A stretch of DNA of 64,000 bases, taken from assembly GCF_003417535.1 (NCBI RefSeq), contig NZ_QVLS01000014.1, positions 1-64,000 on the forward strand, given 5' to 3'. Origin of the DNA: Hydrogenophaga borbori (lineage in GTDB: Bacteria; Pseudomonadota; Gammaproteobacteria; Burkholderiales; Burkholderiaceae_C). Positions 18,748 to 31,378 of this stretch are shown here, one piece after another. Every line of letters starts with the position of its first letter. Position 1 is the first letter of the stretch. A program made the position numbers and the translations under genes. Below the pieces are notes generated by a model, which saw only the letters and a list, made by a program, of their open reading frames with translations, searched no databases and was not told the origin of the DNA.

Positions 18748-19962
18748 TCAGTCGGCCTGCTTGCGCAGGAAGGCCGGGATCTCGAAGTCGTCCATGCCGC
18801 CCGAGGCCAGCGCGTCCACCTTGGCCGCCGCCTGGGTGCGGTTGGTGCGCCACACGCTGGGCACGGCCATGTGCTGGTAATCCGGCTGGGCCGTGCCCGC
18901 GCCCGGGCCGCCAACGGCCTGGTTCACCGTGGGCACGTTGAACGGCACGTCGTCCGTGCCGGTGCGCAGCACCTGCAGCGGCGGCTGGCGGCGCTGCTGG
19001 CCCTGGCGCGACAGGCCCGTGGCGACCACGGTGACGCGCATCTCGTCGCCGAGGCTGTCGTCGTAGGCGGCGCCGTAGATCACGTGCGCTTCCGCCGAGG
19101 CGTAGGCGCGGATGGTGTTCATGGCCAGCTTGGACTCGGCCAGCTTCAGCGAGCCCTTGGCCGCCGTCACCAGCACCAGCACGCCCTTGGCACCCGACAG
19201 GTCGATGCCCTCCAGCAGCGGGCAGGCCACGGCCTGCTCGGCGGCGATGCGCGCGCGGTCCGGGCCGGACGCCGTGGCGGTGCCCATCATGGCCTTGCCG
19301 GGCTCGCCCATCACCGTGCGCACGTCCTCGAAGTCCACGTTGACGTTGCCGTACTCGTTGATGATTTCGGCGATGCCGCCCACGGCGTTCTTGAGCACGT
19401 CGTTGGCGTGCGCGAATGCCTCGTCCTGGGTGATGTCGTCGCCCAGCACGTCCAGCAGCTTCTCGTTCAGCACCACGATCAGCGAGTCCACGTTGGCCTC
19501 GAGTTCGGCCAGGCCCTGGTCGGCGTTGACCATGCGGCGGCCGCCTTCCCAGTCGAAGGGCTTGGTGACCACACCCACCGTGAGGATGCCCATTTCCTTG
19601 GCCACGCGCGCGATCACGGGCGCCGCACCGGTGCCGGTGCCGCCGCCCATGCCGGCGGTGATGAACAGCATGTGCGCACCTTCGATGGCCTCGCGGATGC
19701 TGTCCACGGCGCCTTCGGCGGCCTCGCGGCCCTTCTCGGGCTTGCTGCCCGCGCCCAGGCCCGTGACGCCCAGCTGGATGGTCTTGTGCGAGGCGCTGCG
19801 CGCCAGCGCCTGCGCGTCGGTGTTGGCGCAGATGAACTCCACGCCCTGGACCTGGCGGGCGATCATGTGCTCGACCGCGTTGCCGCCGCCGCCGCCCACG
19901 CCGATGACCTTGATCTGCGTGCCCAGGTTGAATTCTTCAACTTCGATCATTTCGATGCTCAT
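18748..19962 (-). CDS. ftsZ: Cell division protein FtsZ
   Basis: Tubulin-like GTPase that forms the division ring at midcell. The 404-residue product has the GTP-binding motifs GVGGGGGNAVEHM, the tubulin signature GGGTGTGAAPVIARVAKE and NADQGLAELEANVDS. The T7 loop is seen in VDFEDVRTVMGEPG. A variable linker from about 320 leads to the C-terminal peptide DDFEIPAFLRKQAD, which binds FtsA and ZipA-type partners. The start ATG at 19962 is preceded by AAGGAG seven bases upstream. A 195-base gap separates it from ftsA. Confidence 0.98.
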   Translation of the reverse strand: MSIEMIEVEEFNLGTQIKVIGVGGGGGNAVEHMIARQVQGVEFICANTDAQALARSASHKTIQLGVTGLGAGSKPEKGREAAEGAVDSIREAIEGAHMLFITAGMGGGTGTGAAPVIARVAKEMGILTVGVVTKPFDWEGGRRMVNADQGLAELEANVDSLIVVLNEKLLDVLGDDITQDEAFAHANDVLKNAVGGIAEIINEYGNVNVDFEDVRTVMGEPGKAMMGTATASGPDRARIAAEQAVACPLLEGIDLSGAKGVLVLVTAAKGSLKLAESKLAMNTIRAYASAEAHVIYGAAYDDSLGDEMRVTVVATGLSRQGQQRRQPPLQVLRTGTDDVPFNVPTVNQAVGGPGAGTAQPDYQHMAVPSVWRTNRTQAAAKVDALASGGMDDFEIPAFLRKQAD

Positions 19963-20157
19963 TGGGTGCTCCTTTGCAGTTGCCTGTTCTGTTGCCGTGC
20001 CACCGGCGATGCTTTGAATGTGAAAACGGAAATGGGGACAAGGGTTCGGGTCATCCGGGGGGACCGGTGTGTTTGGCACACCGTCCTCGTCGTCGGCGCC
20101 GCCCCGGCGGCCGCCACTGCGGCGGGCCGTGCGTGGTGAGGGAGATCGTCCAGGGCA

Positions 20158-21387
<1,230 letters not shown>

Positions 21388-21400
21388 GATGGTGCGGGCG

Positions 21401-22201
21401 TTACCGATTCGTGGGTGTGCGGGTGTTGGCGGGGTGGTCGCTGGTGGTCGTCACGCCGCGGATGCGCAGCGCATAGCCGTTGGGGTAGCGCAGGTCCACG
21501 GTCTGCAGCGCGCCTGCGGTGCGTTCGGTGAGCTGGGGCAAGGTGCCGACGAAGCGCTGCACGCGGGCCTGCAGTTCCTCCGGCGTGCCGCGGCCGAGTT
21601 CGACGACCGCGCCGCTGTGCAGCCGCGCGCGCCAGGCGCCACGCTCGCCGAGCTCCAGGCGATCCAGGCCAAGCTCCAGGCGCGCGAACTGCGCCTGCAG
21701 GGCCTTGTGCATGGCCAGCACCTCGCCCGCACGGTCCTCGGGGCCGGCGAGTTCGGGCAATTGATCGATGTCGTCCGGGCTGGCCTCGAAAACCTCGCCG
21801 TGGGAGTTGACCAGTTCGCCCGAGCCCGCTTCGCCCCACCAGGCCACGGCGTCGTGCTCCTGCAGGGTCACGCGCAGGCGGTTGGGGAAATCGCGCTGCA
21901 CCACGGCGCGGCGCACCCAGGGCACCTGCTCGAACATCTGGCGCACCTGGTCCAGGTCGACGGTGAGGAAGCTGGACGACAGGCGCGCGCGCATCTGCGT
22001 GGCCAGCTGGGCGCGCAGGCCCACGGCGTTCTGGTGCGCCACATCGCCATGCACGCTGATGCCCTTGACCGTCCAGGCCGGGTGGCGCACGGCCCAGGTG
22101 CCGAGCGCGCCGAGCGCGAGCAAGGCGAACACGCCCAGCAGAAGCTGGGTGGCCAAGGCCATCAGCTTCACGTCCAGGGGCATGTCGGTCGTCGTGGGCA
22201 T
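21401..22201 (-). CDS. ftsQ: Cell division protein FtsQ
   Basis: Bitopic divisome protein that links early and late division proteins through FtsB/FtsL. The 266-residue product has a short cytoplasmic part, one membrane helix (about 15-37, LATQLLLGVFALLALGALG), a POTRA domain starting VKGISVHGDVAHQN, and a beta domain. The family-typical PWVRRAVVQRDFPNRLRVTL and AVAWWGEAGSGELVNSHGEVF are seen. It starts 10 bases after the ddl stop and continues into ftsA. Confidence 0.95.
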   Translation of the reverse strand: MPTTTDMPLDVKLMALATQLLLGVFALLALGALGTWAVRHPAWTVKGISVHGDVAHQNAVGLRAQLATQMRARLSSSFLTVDLDQVRQMFEQVPWVRRAVVQRDFPNRLRVTLQEHDAVAWWGEAGSGELVNSHGEVFEASPDDIDQLPELAGPEDRAGEVLAMHKALQAQFARLELGLDRLELGERGAWRARLHSGAVVELGRGTPEELQARVQRFVGTLPQLTERTAGALQTVDLRYPNGYALRIRGVTTTSDHPANTRTPTNR

Positions 22202-22211
22202 GGGCGGTGGA

Positions 22212-23146
<935 letters not shown>

Positions 23147-23150
<4 letters not shown>

Positions 23151-24544
23151 TTCGCCAACTCCATGATTCGTCCCGCCACCGTGCCGATGGTGCCGGCGCC
23201 CATGCACAGCACCACGTCGCCGTCGCGGGCGTTGTCCAGCACCGCGCGCGGCATGTCGGCCACGTCGTCCACGAACACCGGCTCCAGCTTGCCGGCCACG
23301 CGCAGCGCGCGCGCCAGCGAGCGGCCGTCGGCGGCCACGATGGGCGCTTCGCCGGCCGCGTAGACCTCGGCCAGCAGCACGGCGTCGGCCTGGCCAATGA
23401 CCTTCACGAAGTCCTCGAAGCAGTCGCGCGTGCGGGTGTAGCGGTGCGGCTGGAAGGCCAGCACCAGGCGCCGCCCCGGGAAGGCGCCACGCGCGGCGGC
23501 GATGGTCGCGGCCATCTCCACCGGGTGGTGGCCGTAATCGTCGACGATGGTGGCCTGGCCGCCGTCGGCCAGGCGCGCCTCGCCATAGCGCTGGAAGCGC
23601 CGGCCCACGCCCTTGAAGCTGGCCAGTGCCTGCAGCACGGCCGCGTCGGGCACGCCCAGCTCGACCGCGATGCCGATGGCGGCGAGCGCGTTGAGCACGT
23701 TGTGCTGGCCCGGCAGGTTGAGCACCACGTCCAGATCGGGCAGGGCCACGCCGTTGCGGCGCTGCACGGTGAAGTGCATCTGGCCGCCGACCGCGCGCAC
23801 GTTCAGCGCGCGCACCTGGGCGTCCTCGCTCAGGCCGTAGCTGGTGATGGGGCGCGCGATCTGCGGCAGGATCTCGCGGATCGCGGCGTCGTCCACGCAG
23901 ACCACGGCCGCGCCGTAGAAGGGCATCTTGTGCAGGAAGTCCACGAAGGCACCCTTGAGGCGGCCGAAGTCGTGGCCGTAGGTGTCCATGTGGTCGGCGT
24001 CGATATTGGTGACGACCGAGATCACCGGCAGCAGGTTGAGGAAGGAGGCGTCGGACTCGTCGGCCTCGACCACGATGTACTCGCCGCTGCCCAGGGCTGC
24101 GTTGGCGCCGGCGCTGTTCAGGCGCCCGCCGATCACGAAGGTCGGGTCCAGGCCGGCCTCGGCCAGCACGCTGGCCACCAGGCTGGTGGTGGTGGTCTTG
24201 CCGTGCGTGCCGGCGATGGCCACGCCCTTCTTCATGCGCATCAGCTCGGCCAGCATCACCGCGCGCGGCACCACCGGCACCAGCCTGGCGTGCGCGGCCA
24301 CCACCTCGGGGTTGTCGGGCTTCACGGCGGTGGAGGTGACGATGGCGTCGGCGCCCTCGATATGCCTGGCCTCGTGGCCGATGCACACCTTCGCGCCCAG
24401 GGACTCGAGGCGGCGCGTCGTCGCGCTCTCGCCCAGGTCGCTGCCGGAGATGGTGTAGCCCTGGTTGAGCAGCACCTCGGCGATGCCGCTCATGCCCGCG
24501 CCGCCGATGCCGACGAAGTGGATGTGACGGATGGCGTGCTTCAT
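23147..24544 (-). CDS. murC: UDP-N-acetylmuramate--L-alanine ligase
   Basis: Adds L-Ala to UDP-MurNAc, the first peptide step of the peptidoglycan precursor. The 465-residue product has the N-terminal substrate loop [17 protein letters not shown], the ATP loop [44 protein letters not shown], and the C-terminal domain with [15 protein letters not shown] and [12 protein letters not shown]. Start ATG at 24544 overlaps the murG stop by 4 bases. Confidence 0.98.
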
Positions 24545-25623
24545 TCGGTCCTGACTTTCGCGAGTTCGAGGCAGGCGCCGACCACGGCCTCGGTGGCGCC
24601 GGTCTTGGCCACGGCGCGCGCCTTTTCGGCCATGGCCTGCAGCTGGGCGCGGTCCAGGCCCTGCAACAGCAAGGCGAGCTTGTCGGGCGTGAGGCCGGCC
24701 TGCGCCTCCAGCCAGGCCGCGCCGGCGTCGACCAGGAAGCGCGCGTTGTGCGTCTGGTGGTCGTCCACCGCGGCCGGAAACGGCACCAGCAGCGAGGCCG
24801 CGCCCACGGCGGCCAGCTCGGTCACCGTGCTCGCGCCGGCGCGGCCGATGACCAGATCGGCCTCGGCGTAGGCGCTGGCGGTGTCCTCGATGAAGGGGGT
24901 GAGCTCGGCCGCCACACCGGCGCTGGTGTAGTTGGCGCGCAGCTCGTCGATCTGCTTCTCGCCGCTCTGGTGCAGCACCACCGGGCGCTGGGCCTCGGGG
25001 ATCAGGGCCAGCGCCTGCGGCACGACACGGTTGAGCGCCTGCGCGCCCAGGCTGCCGCCCACCACCAGCAGGCGCAGCGGGCCCGTGCGACCCGCGAAGC
25101 GCTCGGCCGGCGCGGGCTGGTTCAGGAAGGCCGCGCGCATCGGGTTGCCCACCCACTGGGCCTTGGACAGCGCGTTCGGGAAGGCGCAGAAGCGGCGGTC
25201 GGCCACCTCGGCCAGCACCTTGTTCGCCAGGCCTGCGATGGAGTTCTGTTCGTGCAGCACCAGGGGCTTGCTCAGCAGCACGCCCATCATCCCGCCCGGG
25301 AAGGTGATGTAGCCGCCCAGGCCCACCAGCACGTCGGGCTTCACGCGTTGCACCACCTGCACGCTTTGCCAGAAGGCGCGCAACAGGTTCAGCGGCAGCA
25401 GCAGCTTGGTGAGCAGGCCCTTGCCACGCAGGCCGCCGAAATCGATGGTGTCCAGCGCGAAGCCGCGCGGCGGCACCAGCCGGCTTTCCATGCTGCCGGG
25501 CGCGCCCAGCCAGTGCACGCGCCAGCCGCGCGCGCGCAGCGCCTCGGCCACCGCGAGCCCGGGAAAGATGTGGCCGCCGGTGCCACCGGCCATGATCAGG
25601 GCGCAGGGCTGGCGTGTGCTCAC
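24541..25623 (-). CDS. murG: UDP-N-acetylglucosamine--N-acetylmuramyl-(pentapeptide) pyrophosphoryl-undecaprenol N-acetylglucosamine transferase
   Basis: Peripheral membrane glycosyltransferase that turns lipid I into lipid II. The 360-residue product has the G-loops [19 protein letters not shown] and [40 protein letters not shown] and [16 protein letters not shown]. The start is GTG at 25623, overlapping the ftsW stop (GTGA). This start fits the conserved N-terminal strand ALIMAGG. Confidence 0.97.
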   Translation of the reverse strand: MSTRQPCALIMAGGTGGHIFPGLAVAEALRARGWRVHWLGAPGSMESRLVPPRGFALDTIDFGGLRGKGLLTKLLLPLNLLRAFWQSVQVVQRVKPDVLVGLGGYITFPGGMMGVLLSKPLVLHEQNSIAGLANKVLAEVADRRFCAFPNALSKAQWVGNPMRAAFLNQPAPAERFAGRTGPLRLLVVGGSLGAQALNRVVPQALALIPEAQRPVVLHQSGEKQIDELRANYTSAGVAAELTPFIEDTASAYAEADLVIGRAGASTVTELAAVGAASLLVPFPAAVDDHQTHNARFLVDAGAAWLEAQAGLTPDKLALLLQGLDRAQLQAMAEKARAVAKTGATEAVVGACLELAKVRTE

Positions 25624-26939
25624 GTGCGGCCCCCCTTCATCATCTGGCGGTTCTCGAAGTCGACCCGCAGCACGACCGCCAGCGCGACCAGGTTGAGCAG
25701 GATGGCCGAGCCGCCGTAGCTCATGAAGGGCAGCGTCAGGCCCTTGGTGGGCAGGGCGCCCAGGTTCACGCCGATGTTGATGAAGGCCTGGAAGCCGAAC
25801 CACAGGCCCACGCCCTGCGCCACCAGGCCGGAGAAGACCTGGTCGAGCGCGATGGCCTGGCGGCCGATGTGCATGATGCGCCGCGTGAGCCACAGGAACA
25901 GGGCGATCAGCGTGAGCACGCCCAGCAGGCCGAATTCCTCGCCGATGACGGCGAGCAGGAAGTCGGTGTGCGCCTCGGGCAGCCAGTTGAGCTTCTCCAC
26001 GCTGCCGCCCAGGCCCACGCCGAAGATCTGGCCGCGACCGAAGGCGATCAGCGCGTGCGAGAGCTGGTAACCCTTGCCCAGGGCGTGTTCGGCGCTCCAG
26101 GGATCGAGGTAGGCAAAGATGCGCTCGCGGCGCCACTCGCTGGCCATGATCATCAGCGCGAAGGCGGCCACCACCACCAGGGCGATGAGAAAGAACATGC
26201 GCGCATTGACGCCGCCCAGGAACAGGATGCCCATGGCGATGACCACGATCACCATGAAGGCGCCCATGTCGGGCTGGGCCAGCAGCAGCACGCCCACCAC
26301 ACCCAGGGCCACGGCCATGGGCAGCACGGCCTGCCAGAAGTTCTGCTTGATCTCCATCTTGCGGACCATGTAGCTGGCGGCGTAGAGCAGCACCGCGAGC
26401 TTGCCCAGCTCCGAGGGCTGGAAGTTCATCACGCCCAGCGAGATCCAGCGGTGCGCGCCGTTGACGCCCTTGCCCACCACCAGCACCACCACCATGAGCA
26501 GCAGCGCGAGGCCGAACAGCCAGGGCGCGAGCTGCTCCCAGCGCTGCATGGGGACCTGGAAGGCCAGCAGCGCGGCGACGAAGGCGATCGCCATCGACAG
26601 GCCGTGGCGCAGCACGAAGTGCGTGTGCGCGTAGTTCTCGAAGCGCGGGTTGTCGGGCAGCGCGATGGAGGCCGAATAGACCATCACCAGCCCCCAGGCC
26701 ATCAGCGAGAACACCACCCACAGCAGGGGCTGGTCGAAACCGGTGACCCCCACGGGAGCGCCGCGCTGGCGGCCGTAGCTGCGGCTGGACAGGCGCACCG
26801 GGATACCGTCGCCGCCCGCCCCCACCAGCGCGCCAGCGGCCCAGGACGGCAGCCAGCCGCGCAGGCGCTCGCGCAGGCCGGCCCCGAGGCGGGCCATCAG
26901 GCCGGGCCCCTGGGCGGCGGCGGTCTTGCGCCGGCTCAC
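25620..26939 (-). CDS. ftsW: Peptidoglycan glycosyltransferase FtsW
   Basis: SEDS-family septal lipid II polymerase working with FtsI. The 439-residue product has about ten membrane segments, the first after a basic cytoplasmic N-terminus of about 60 residues. SEDS landmarks are [64 protein letters not shown] split over the big extracellular loop, and [12 protein letters not shown]. The start is GTG at 26939, overlapping the murD stop. The N-terminal extension is longer than in E. coli. Confidence 0.97.
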   Translation of the reverse strand: MSRRKTAAAQGPGLMARLGAGLRERLRGWLPSWAAGALVGAGGDGIPVRLSSRSYGRQRGAPVGVTGFDQPLLWVVFSLMAWGLVMVYSASIALPDNPRFENYAHTHFVLRHGLSMAIAFVAALLAFQVPMQRWEQLAPWLFGLALLLMVVVLVVGKGVNGAHRWISLGVMNFQPSELGKLAVLLYAASYMVRKMEIKQNFWQAVLPMAVALGVVGVLLLAQPDMGAFMVIVVIAMGILFLGGVNARMFFLIALVVVAAFALMIMASEWRRERIFAYLDPWSAEHALGKGYQLSHALIAFGRGQIFGVGLGGSVEKLNWLPEAHTDFLLAVIGEEFGLLGVLTLIALFLWLTRRIMHIGRQAIALDQVFSGLVAQGVGLWFGFQAFINIGVNLGALPTKGLTLPFMSYGGSAILLNLVALAVVLRVDFENRQMMKGGRT

Positions 26940-28786
26940 AGGCCGCCCTCCAGGCTCATACCGCGCGACTCGGCGAGCTCGCGCACGGCGGCGACGAACA
27001 CCTCGCCGCGGTGCACGTAGTTGCGGAACTGGTCCAGGCTGGCGCAGGCCGGCGACATCAACACGGCGTCGCCCGGGCGCGCGAGCTCGGCGGCCAGGGG
27101 CACGGCGGCCACGAGTTCACCCGCGTCGTGCAGGGGCACGTCGGCACCGCGCAGCGCCTCTTCCACGGCGGCGCGCACGCGCGGCGCGTCGCGGCCGATC
27201 AAGACCACGGCGCGCGCATGGCGCGCCAGTGGCGCGGCCAGCGGGCGGAAATCCTGCCCCTTGCCGTCGCCACCCAGGATCACCACCAGCCGGCGCTCGG
27301 CGCCCAGGCCATTGACGGCCGCCAGCGTGGCGCCCACGTTGGTGCCCTTGCTGTCGTCGAAGTATTCGACCTCGTCCACGATGGCCACGGGCTCCATGCG
27401 GTGCGGCTCGCCGCGGTACTCGCGCAGTCCATGCAACATGGGCGCCAGCGGCGCGCCGGTGGAGGTGGCCAGCGCCAGCGCGGCCAGCGCGTTGGCCGCG
27501 TTGTGGCGACCGCGGATGCGCAGAGCCTCGGCGGGCATGAGGCGCTGGAAATAGATCTCTTCGTCCTCCTGCGCACGGCCCTTGGCGCGGGTTTCGTCGA
27601 GCGCCAGCGCGCGCACCAGCCAGGTCATGCCATTGACGGTTTCCAGGCCCCAGTCGCCCGCGCGGTTGGGCGCGTCCAGGCCGAAGCTGCACCACTGGCG
27701 CGCCGGCACCTGGCGGTTGCGGTTGCCGACCTTGACCGTCACCAGCCCGGGCTTGAGGGCCATCACGCGCTCATCGTCGCGGTTGAGCACCATGAGCGCC
27801 CGCTCGCCGAACACGGCGGCCTTGGCCTGGGCATAGGCGTCCATGCCGCCGTGCCAGTCGAGGTGGTCCTCGGTGAGGTTGAGCAGCGTGGCCGCCGTGG
27901 GCACCGAGGCCCAGGCGCCCGAGGCGGTGCCGTCGAGCTGGAAGCTGGACAGCTCGAGCACCCACACGCGCGGCAGGTGCGGGGGTTGGGGCGGCTCGGG
28001 CGGCGGCGGCGCGATGAGCGCGGGGCCCTCATCGTCCGGTGCGGCGGGCGCGGCTTCGTCGGCGGGCGAGGTCTCGGCGGCGACGGGGCCGTCGCTGGCC
28101 CCGGGCTCGGCTGGCGCCTCGCCAACGGCGGGCACCGGCGCTTCGCCCGGCGGCGTGTCCTCGGGTTCGGGCTCGGCGGGCGACGCCGCTGCCACGGCCT
28201 TCGCCTGTTCGGCCAGAGCCTCGGCCTCGGCGGCTTGCGCCGCCTCGCGCTGATCGTCGGCCGCCTGAGCCACGGCCTCCGCGCGCAGCGCGGCGGCCAG
28301 CACGTCCAGCAGGGCCGGGCCGATGTTGCCCGCCACCGCCACGGACCAGCCCGCGCGGTCCAGCAACTGCCCGGCGAGCGAGGTGACCGTGGTCTTGCCG
28401 TTGGTGCCCGTGATGCCCAGCACCTGCGGGCGGTAGGGGAAGCGCTCGCGCCGCGACAGGTCCCTCAGGGCCTGGGCGAACAGATCCAGTTCGGTGAGCA
28501 CCGGCACGCCGCGCTCGCGGGCGACAGCGAACACGTCCTGCAGCTCGGCCGGCATCAGGCCGGGGCTGCGCGCGATGAAGGCCCAGGGCTCGCGGGCCAG
28601 CAGGGCCTCGTCGAAGGCGCCACTGACGAAGCGCGCCTCGGGGCAGGCGCCCTGCAGCGCCATGAGCTGCGGCGGCGCGGCCCGCGTGTCGGCCACGGTC
28701 ACGCGAGCGCCTTCGCGCGCGCACCAGCAGGCCATGGACAGCCCTGAGGTGCCCAGACCGAGGATGAGGACGTGCTGGTCTTTCAT
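26936..28786 (-). CDS. murD: UDP-N-acetylmuramoyl-L-alanine--D-glutamate ligase with a large low-complexity insertion
   Basis: Adds D-Glu to UDP-MurNAc-L-Ala. The 616-residue product keeps the Mur ligase order: [23 protein letters not shown] loop [19 protein letters not shown] (about 124-142), [41 protein letters not shown] split at His, [15 protein letters not shown] and [15 protein letters not shown]. Between [11 protein letters not shown] (about 163) and [11 protein letters not shown] (about 274) lies an extra stretch of about 108 residues, rich in Ala, Glu and Pro, where E. coli MurD has only a short turn. The insertion is in frame and shows no frameshift. The flanking domains look fully functional. 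Confidence 0.96.
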   Translation of the reverse strand: MKDQHVLILGLGTSGLSMACWCAREGARVTVADTRAAPPQLMALQGACPEARFVSGAFDEALLAREPWAFIARSPGLMPAELQDVFAVARERGVPVLTELDLFAQALRDLSRRERFPYRPQVLGITGTNGKTTVTSLAGQLLDRAGWSVAVAGNIGPALLDVLAAALRAEAVAQAADDQREAAQAAEAEALAEQAKAVAAASPAEPEPEDTPPGEAPVPAVGEAPAEPGASDGPVAAETSPADEAAPAAPDDEGPALIAPPPPEPPQPPHLPRVWVLELSSFQLDGTASGAWASVPTAATLLNLTEDHLDWHGGMDAYAQAKAAVFGERALMVLNRDDERVMALKPGLVTVKVGNRNRQVPARQWCSFGLDAPNRAGDWGLETVNGMTWLVRALALDETRAKGRAQEDEEIYFQRLMPAEALRIRGRHNAANALAALALATSTGAPLAPMLHGLREYRGEPHRMEPVAIVDEVEYFDDSKGTNVGATLAAVNGLGAERRLVVILGGDGKGQDFRPLAAPLARHARAVVLIGRDAPRVRAAVEEALRGADVPLHDAGELVAAVPLAAELARPGDAVLMSPACASLDQFRNYVHRGEVFVAAVRELAESRGMSLEGGL

Positions 28787-29961
28787 CGCAGCTTGAGCGT
28801 GGACAGGCCGATCAGGCACAGCAGCATCGTGATGATCCAGAAGCGCACCACCACCTGGGTTTCCTTCCACCCCTTCTTCTCGAAGTGGTGGTGCAGCGGC
28901 GCCATCTGGAACAGGCGCCGGCCTTCGCCGTAGCGCTTCTTGGTGTACTTGAAGTACGTGACCTGCAGCATCACCGACAGCGCCTCGACCACGAAGATGC
29001 CGCCCATGATGGCAAGCAGGATCTCCTGGCGCACGATGACCGCGATGGTGCCCAGCGCGCCGCCGAGCGCCAGCGCGCCGACGTCGCCCATGAAGACCTG
29101 CGCCGGGTGGGTGTTGAACCAGAGGAAGGCCAGGCCGGCGCCGGCCATGGCGGCGCAGAAGATGAGCAGCTCGCCCGAGCCCGGGATGTGTGGCAGCAGC
29201 AGGTAGCGCGCGAACACCGCGTTGCCGGTGACGTAGGCGAAGATGCCCAGGGCCGAGCCCACCATCACCACCGGCATGATGGCCAGACCGTCCAGGCCGT
29301 CGGTGAGGTTGACCGCGTTGCTCGCGCCCACGATGACCAGATAGGTGAGGATGACGAAACCGGCCACGCCCAGCGGGTAGCTCACTTCCTTGAAGAACGG
29401 CACGATGAAGCCCGACTGCGGCGGCAGGTCCAGCGTGAAGCCCGAACCCACCCAGTCGATGAAGAGTTCCAGCACGCGCGCGTTGCTGGTCTCGGACACC
29501 GCGAACACGAGGTAGAAGGCCGCCACCAGGCCGATCAGCGACTGCCAGAAGTACTTCTCGCGCGAGCGCATGCCCTCGGGGTTCTTGTGCACCACCTTGC
29601 GCCAGTCGTCGGCCCAGCCGATGGCGCCGAAGCCCAGGGTCACGATGAGCACGATCCAGACGAAGCGGTTGCTCCAGTTGAACCACAGCAGCGTGGACGC
29701 CGCGATGGCGAACAGGATCAGCACGCCGCCCATGGTGGGCGTGCCGCCCTTGCTCAGGTGGGTCTGCATCGCGTACTCGCGGATCGGCTGGCCGATCTTG
29801 AGCGCGGCGAGGCGGCGGATGAACCAGGGGCCGGCCACCAGGCCGACCACCAAGGCCGTCATGGCGGCCATGACGGCGCGGAAGGTGAGGTACTGGAACA
29901 CCCGCAGGAAGCCCAGCTCGGGGGACAGGCCTTGCAGCCAGAGGGCAATGCTAGGCAGCAT
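28783..29961 (-). CDS. mraY: Phospho-N-acetylmuramoyl-pentapeptide-transferase
   Basis: Polytopic enzyme that transfers phospho-MurNAc-pentapeptide to undecaprenyl phosphate, making lipid I. The 392-residue product has about ten membrane helices and the catalytic signatures [17 protein letters not shown] with the Asp pair, [13 protein letters not shown] and [14 protein letters not shown]. The start ATG at 29961 gives [12 protein letters not shown]. It overlaps the murF 3' end by 11 bases, while its own stop overlaps the murD start. Confidence 0.98.
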   Translation of the reverse strand: MLPSIALWLQGLSPELGFLRVFQYLTFRAVMAAMTALVVGLVAGPWFIRRLAALKIGQPIREYAMQTHLSKGGTPTMGGVLILFAIAASTLLWFNWSNRFVWIVLIVTLGFGAIGWADDWRKVVHKNPEGMRSREKYFWQSLIGLVAAFYLVFAVSETSNARVLELFIDWVGSGFTLDLPPQSGFIVPFFKEVSYPLGVAGFVILTYLVIVGASNAVNLTDGLDGLAIMPVVMVGSALGIFAYVTGNAVFARYLLLPHIPGSGELLIFCAAMAGAGLAFLWFNTHPAQVFMGDVGALALGGALGTIAVIVRQEILLAIMGGIFVVEALSVMLQVTYFKYTKKRYGEGRRLFQMAPLHHHFEKKGWKETQVVVRFWIITMLLCLIGLSTLKLR

Positions 29962-31378
29962 GGGAGGAATCCTTGTGGTTGTCGGCCTGCGTCGGGTCGA
30001 GCGCGCGCACGGCCCGCACCACGCGCTCCATGCGCATGAAGCGCGAGCCCTTGACGAGCACGCTGGCCACCACCCCGGTGGCCACCTCGGCGGCCACGTC
30101 GGTGGCGAGCGCGTCCACCTCGGCGACGCAGCGCGGCGCGGGTTCACCGGCCGCGCGCAGGGCCTCGGCGGCCTCGCACATGGCCGTGCCGCTCACGCGC
30201 ACCTCGTCGATGCCGCGCGCGAAGGCGTGGCGCAGCACCTCCAGGTGGAAGGCCTGGCCCTGGTCACCGACCTCGCCCATGTCGCCCAGCACCAGCAGGT
30301 GCGGCGCGGGCAACGAGGCCAGCACATCGATCGCGGCGCGCACGGAATCGGGGTTGGCGTTGTAGCTGTCGTCGATCAGCGTGAGCACGCGGCCACCAAC
30401 GGTGACGGTGATGGCGCGCGAGCGGCCGCCCACCGGCTCGAACGCCTCCAGCCCGCGCACGATGGCGTCCAGCGGCACACCGGCGGCCACCGCGCAGGCC
30501 GCGGCCGCGAGCGCGTTGCGCACGTTGTGCCGGCCCGCGATGCGAAGCCCCACCTCGGCATCGCCCAGCGGCGAGGCGATGTGCAGCGCCCAGGCACCGT
30601 CGCGCCACTCCGCGCTGTGCGCGCGCACGGTGGCCTCGGGGTCGGTGTCGCTGAACGTGAGGCTGCGCCGCGCGCCGGCCAGCGCCTGCCAGACGCGGGT
30701 GTGCACGTCGTCGCTGGGAAACACGGCCACGCCATCGGCGCCGAGCGCCGCGATGGCGGTGCCGTTCTCGCGCGCCACGGCCTCCACCGAGCTCATGAAC
30801 TCCAGGTGCTCGCGCTGCGCGTTGTTCACCAGGGCCACCGTCGGCGCCGCCACGGCGGCGAGCTGGGCGATCTCGCCCGGGTGGTTCATGCCAAGCTCGA
30901 TCACGGAGCAGCGGTGCCGCGCGTTCAGGCGCAGCAGCGTGAGCGGCACGCCGATGTCGTTGTTGAAATTGCCCTGTGTGGCGTGCGCGGCTTCGCCAGC
31001 GTGGGCGCGCAGAATGCTGGCGACCATCTGCGTGACCGTGGTCTTGCCATTGCTGCCGGTCACGGCGATCAGCGGCAGCGTGAACTGGGCGCGCCAGGCC
31101 TGCGCCAGCTGCAGCAGGGCGGCACGCGAGTCGGGCACCTCAACACCGGGCAGGCCAGCCTCGGCCAGGCCGCGCTGCGCGAGCGCGGCCACCGCGCCGG
31201 CGGCCGCCGCCTGCGGCAGGAAGTGATGGGCGTCGAAGCGCTCGCCCTGCAGCGCCACGAACAGGTCGCCGGCGCGCAGGCTGCGGGTGTCGGAATGCAC
31301 GCGCTGAATGGGCGCGGCGATGCGGCCGACGGCGCGCGCGCCGGGCAGCGTGGTGAGCAGTTCGGCCAGGGTTTTCAT
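29951..31378 (-). CDS. murF: UDP-N-acetylmuramoyl-tripeptide--D-alanyl-D-alanine ligase
   Basis: Adds D-Ala-D-Ala to the UDP-MurNAc-tripeptide. The 475-residue product has an N-terminal substrate domain with [20 protein letters not shown], the ATP loop [47 protein letters not shown], and [18 protein letters not shown] in the C-terminal domain. It begins 4 bases before the murE stop and shows normal length. Confidence 0.98.
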   Translation of the reverse strand: MKTLAELLTTLPGARAVGRIAAPIQRVHSDTRSLRAGDLFVALQGERFDAHHFLPQAAAAGAVAALAQRGLAEAGLPGVEVPDSRAALLQLAQAWRAQFTLPLIAVTGSNGKTTVTQMVASILRAHAGEAAHATQGNFNNDIGVPLTLLRLNARHRCSVIELGMNHPGEIAQLAAVAAPTVALVNNAQREHLEFMSSVEAVARENGTAIAALGADGVAVFPSDDVHTRVWQALAGARRSLTFSDTDPEATVRAHSAEWRDGAWALHIASPLGDAEVGLRIAGRHNVRNALAAAACAVAAGVPLDAIVRGLEAFEPVGGRSRAITVTVGGRVLTLIDDSYNANPDSVRAAIDVLASLPAPHLLVLGDMGEVGDQGQAFHLEVLRHAFARGIDEVRVSGTAMCEAAEALRAAGEPAPRCVAEVDALATDVAAEVATGVVASVLVKGSRFMRMERVVRAVRALDPTQADNHKDSSHAA

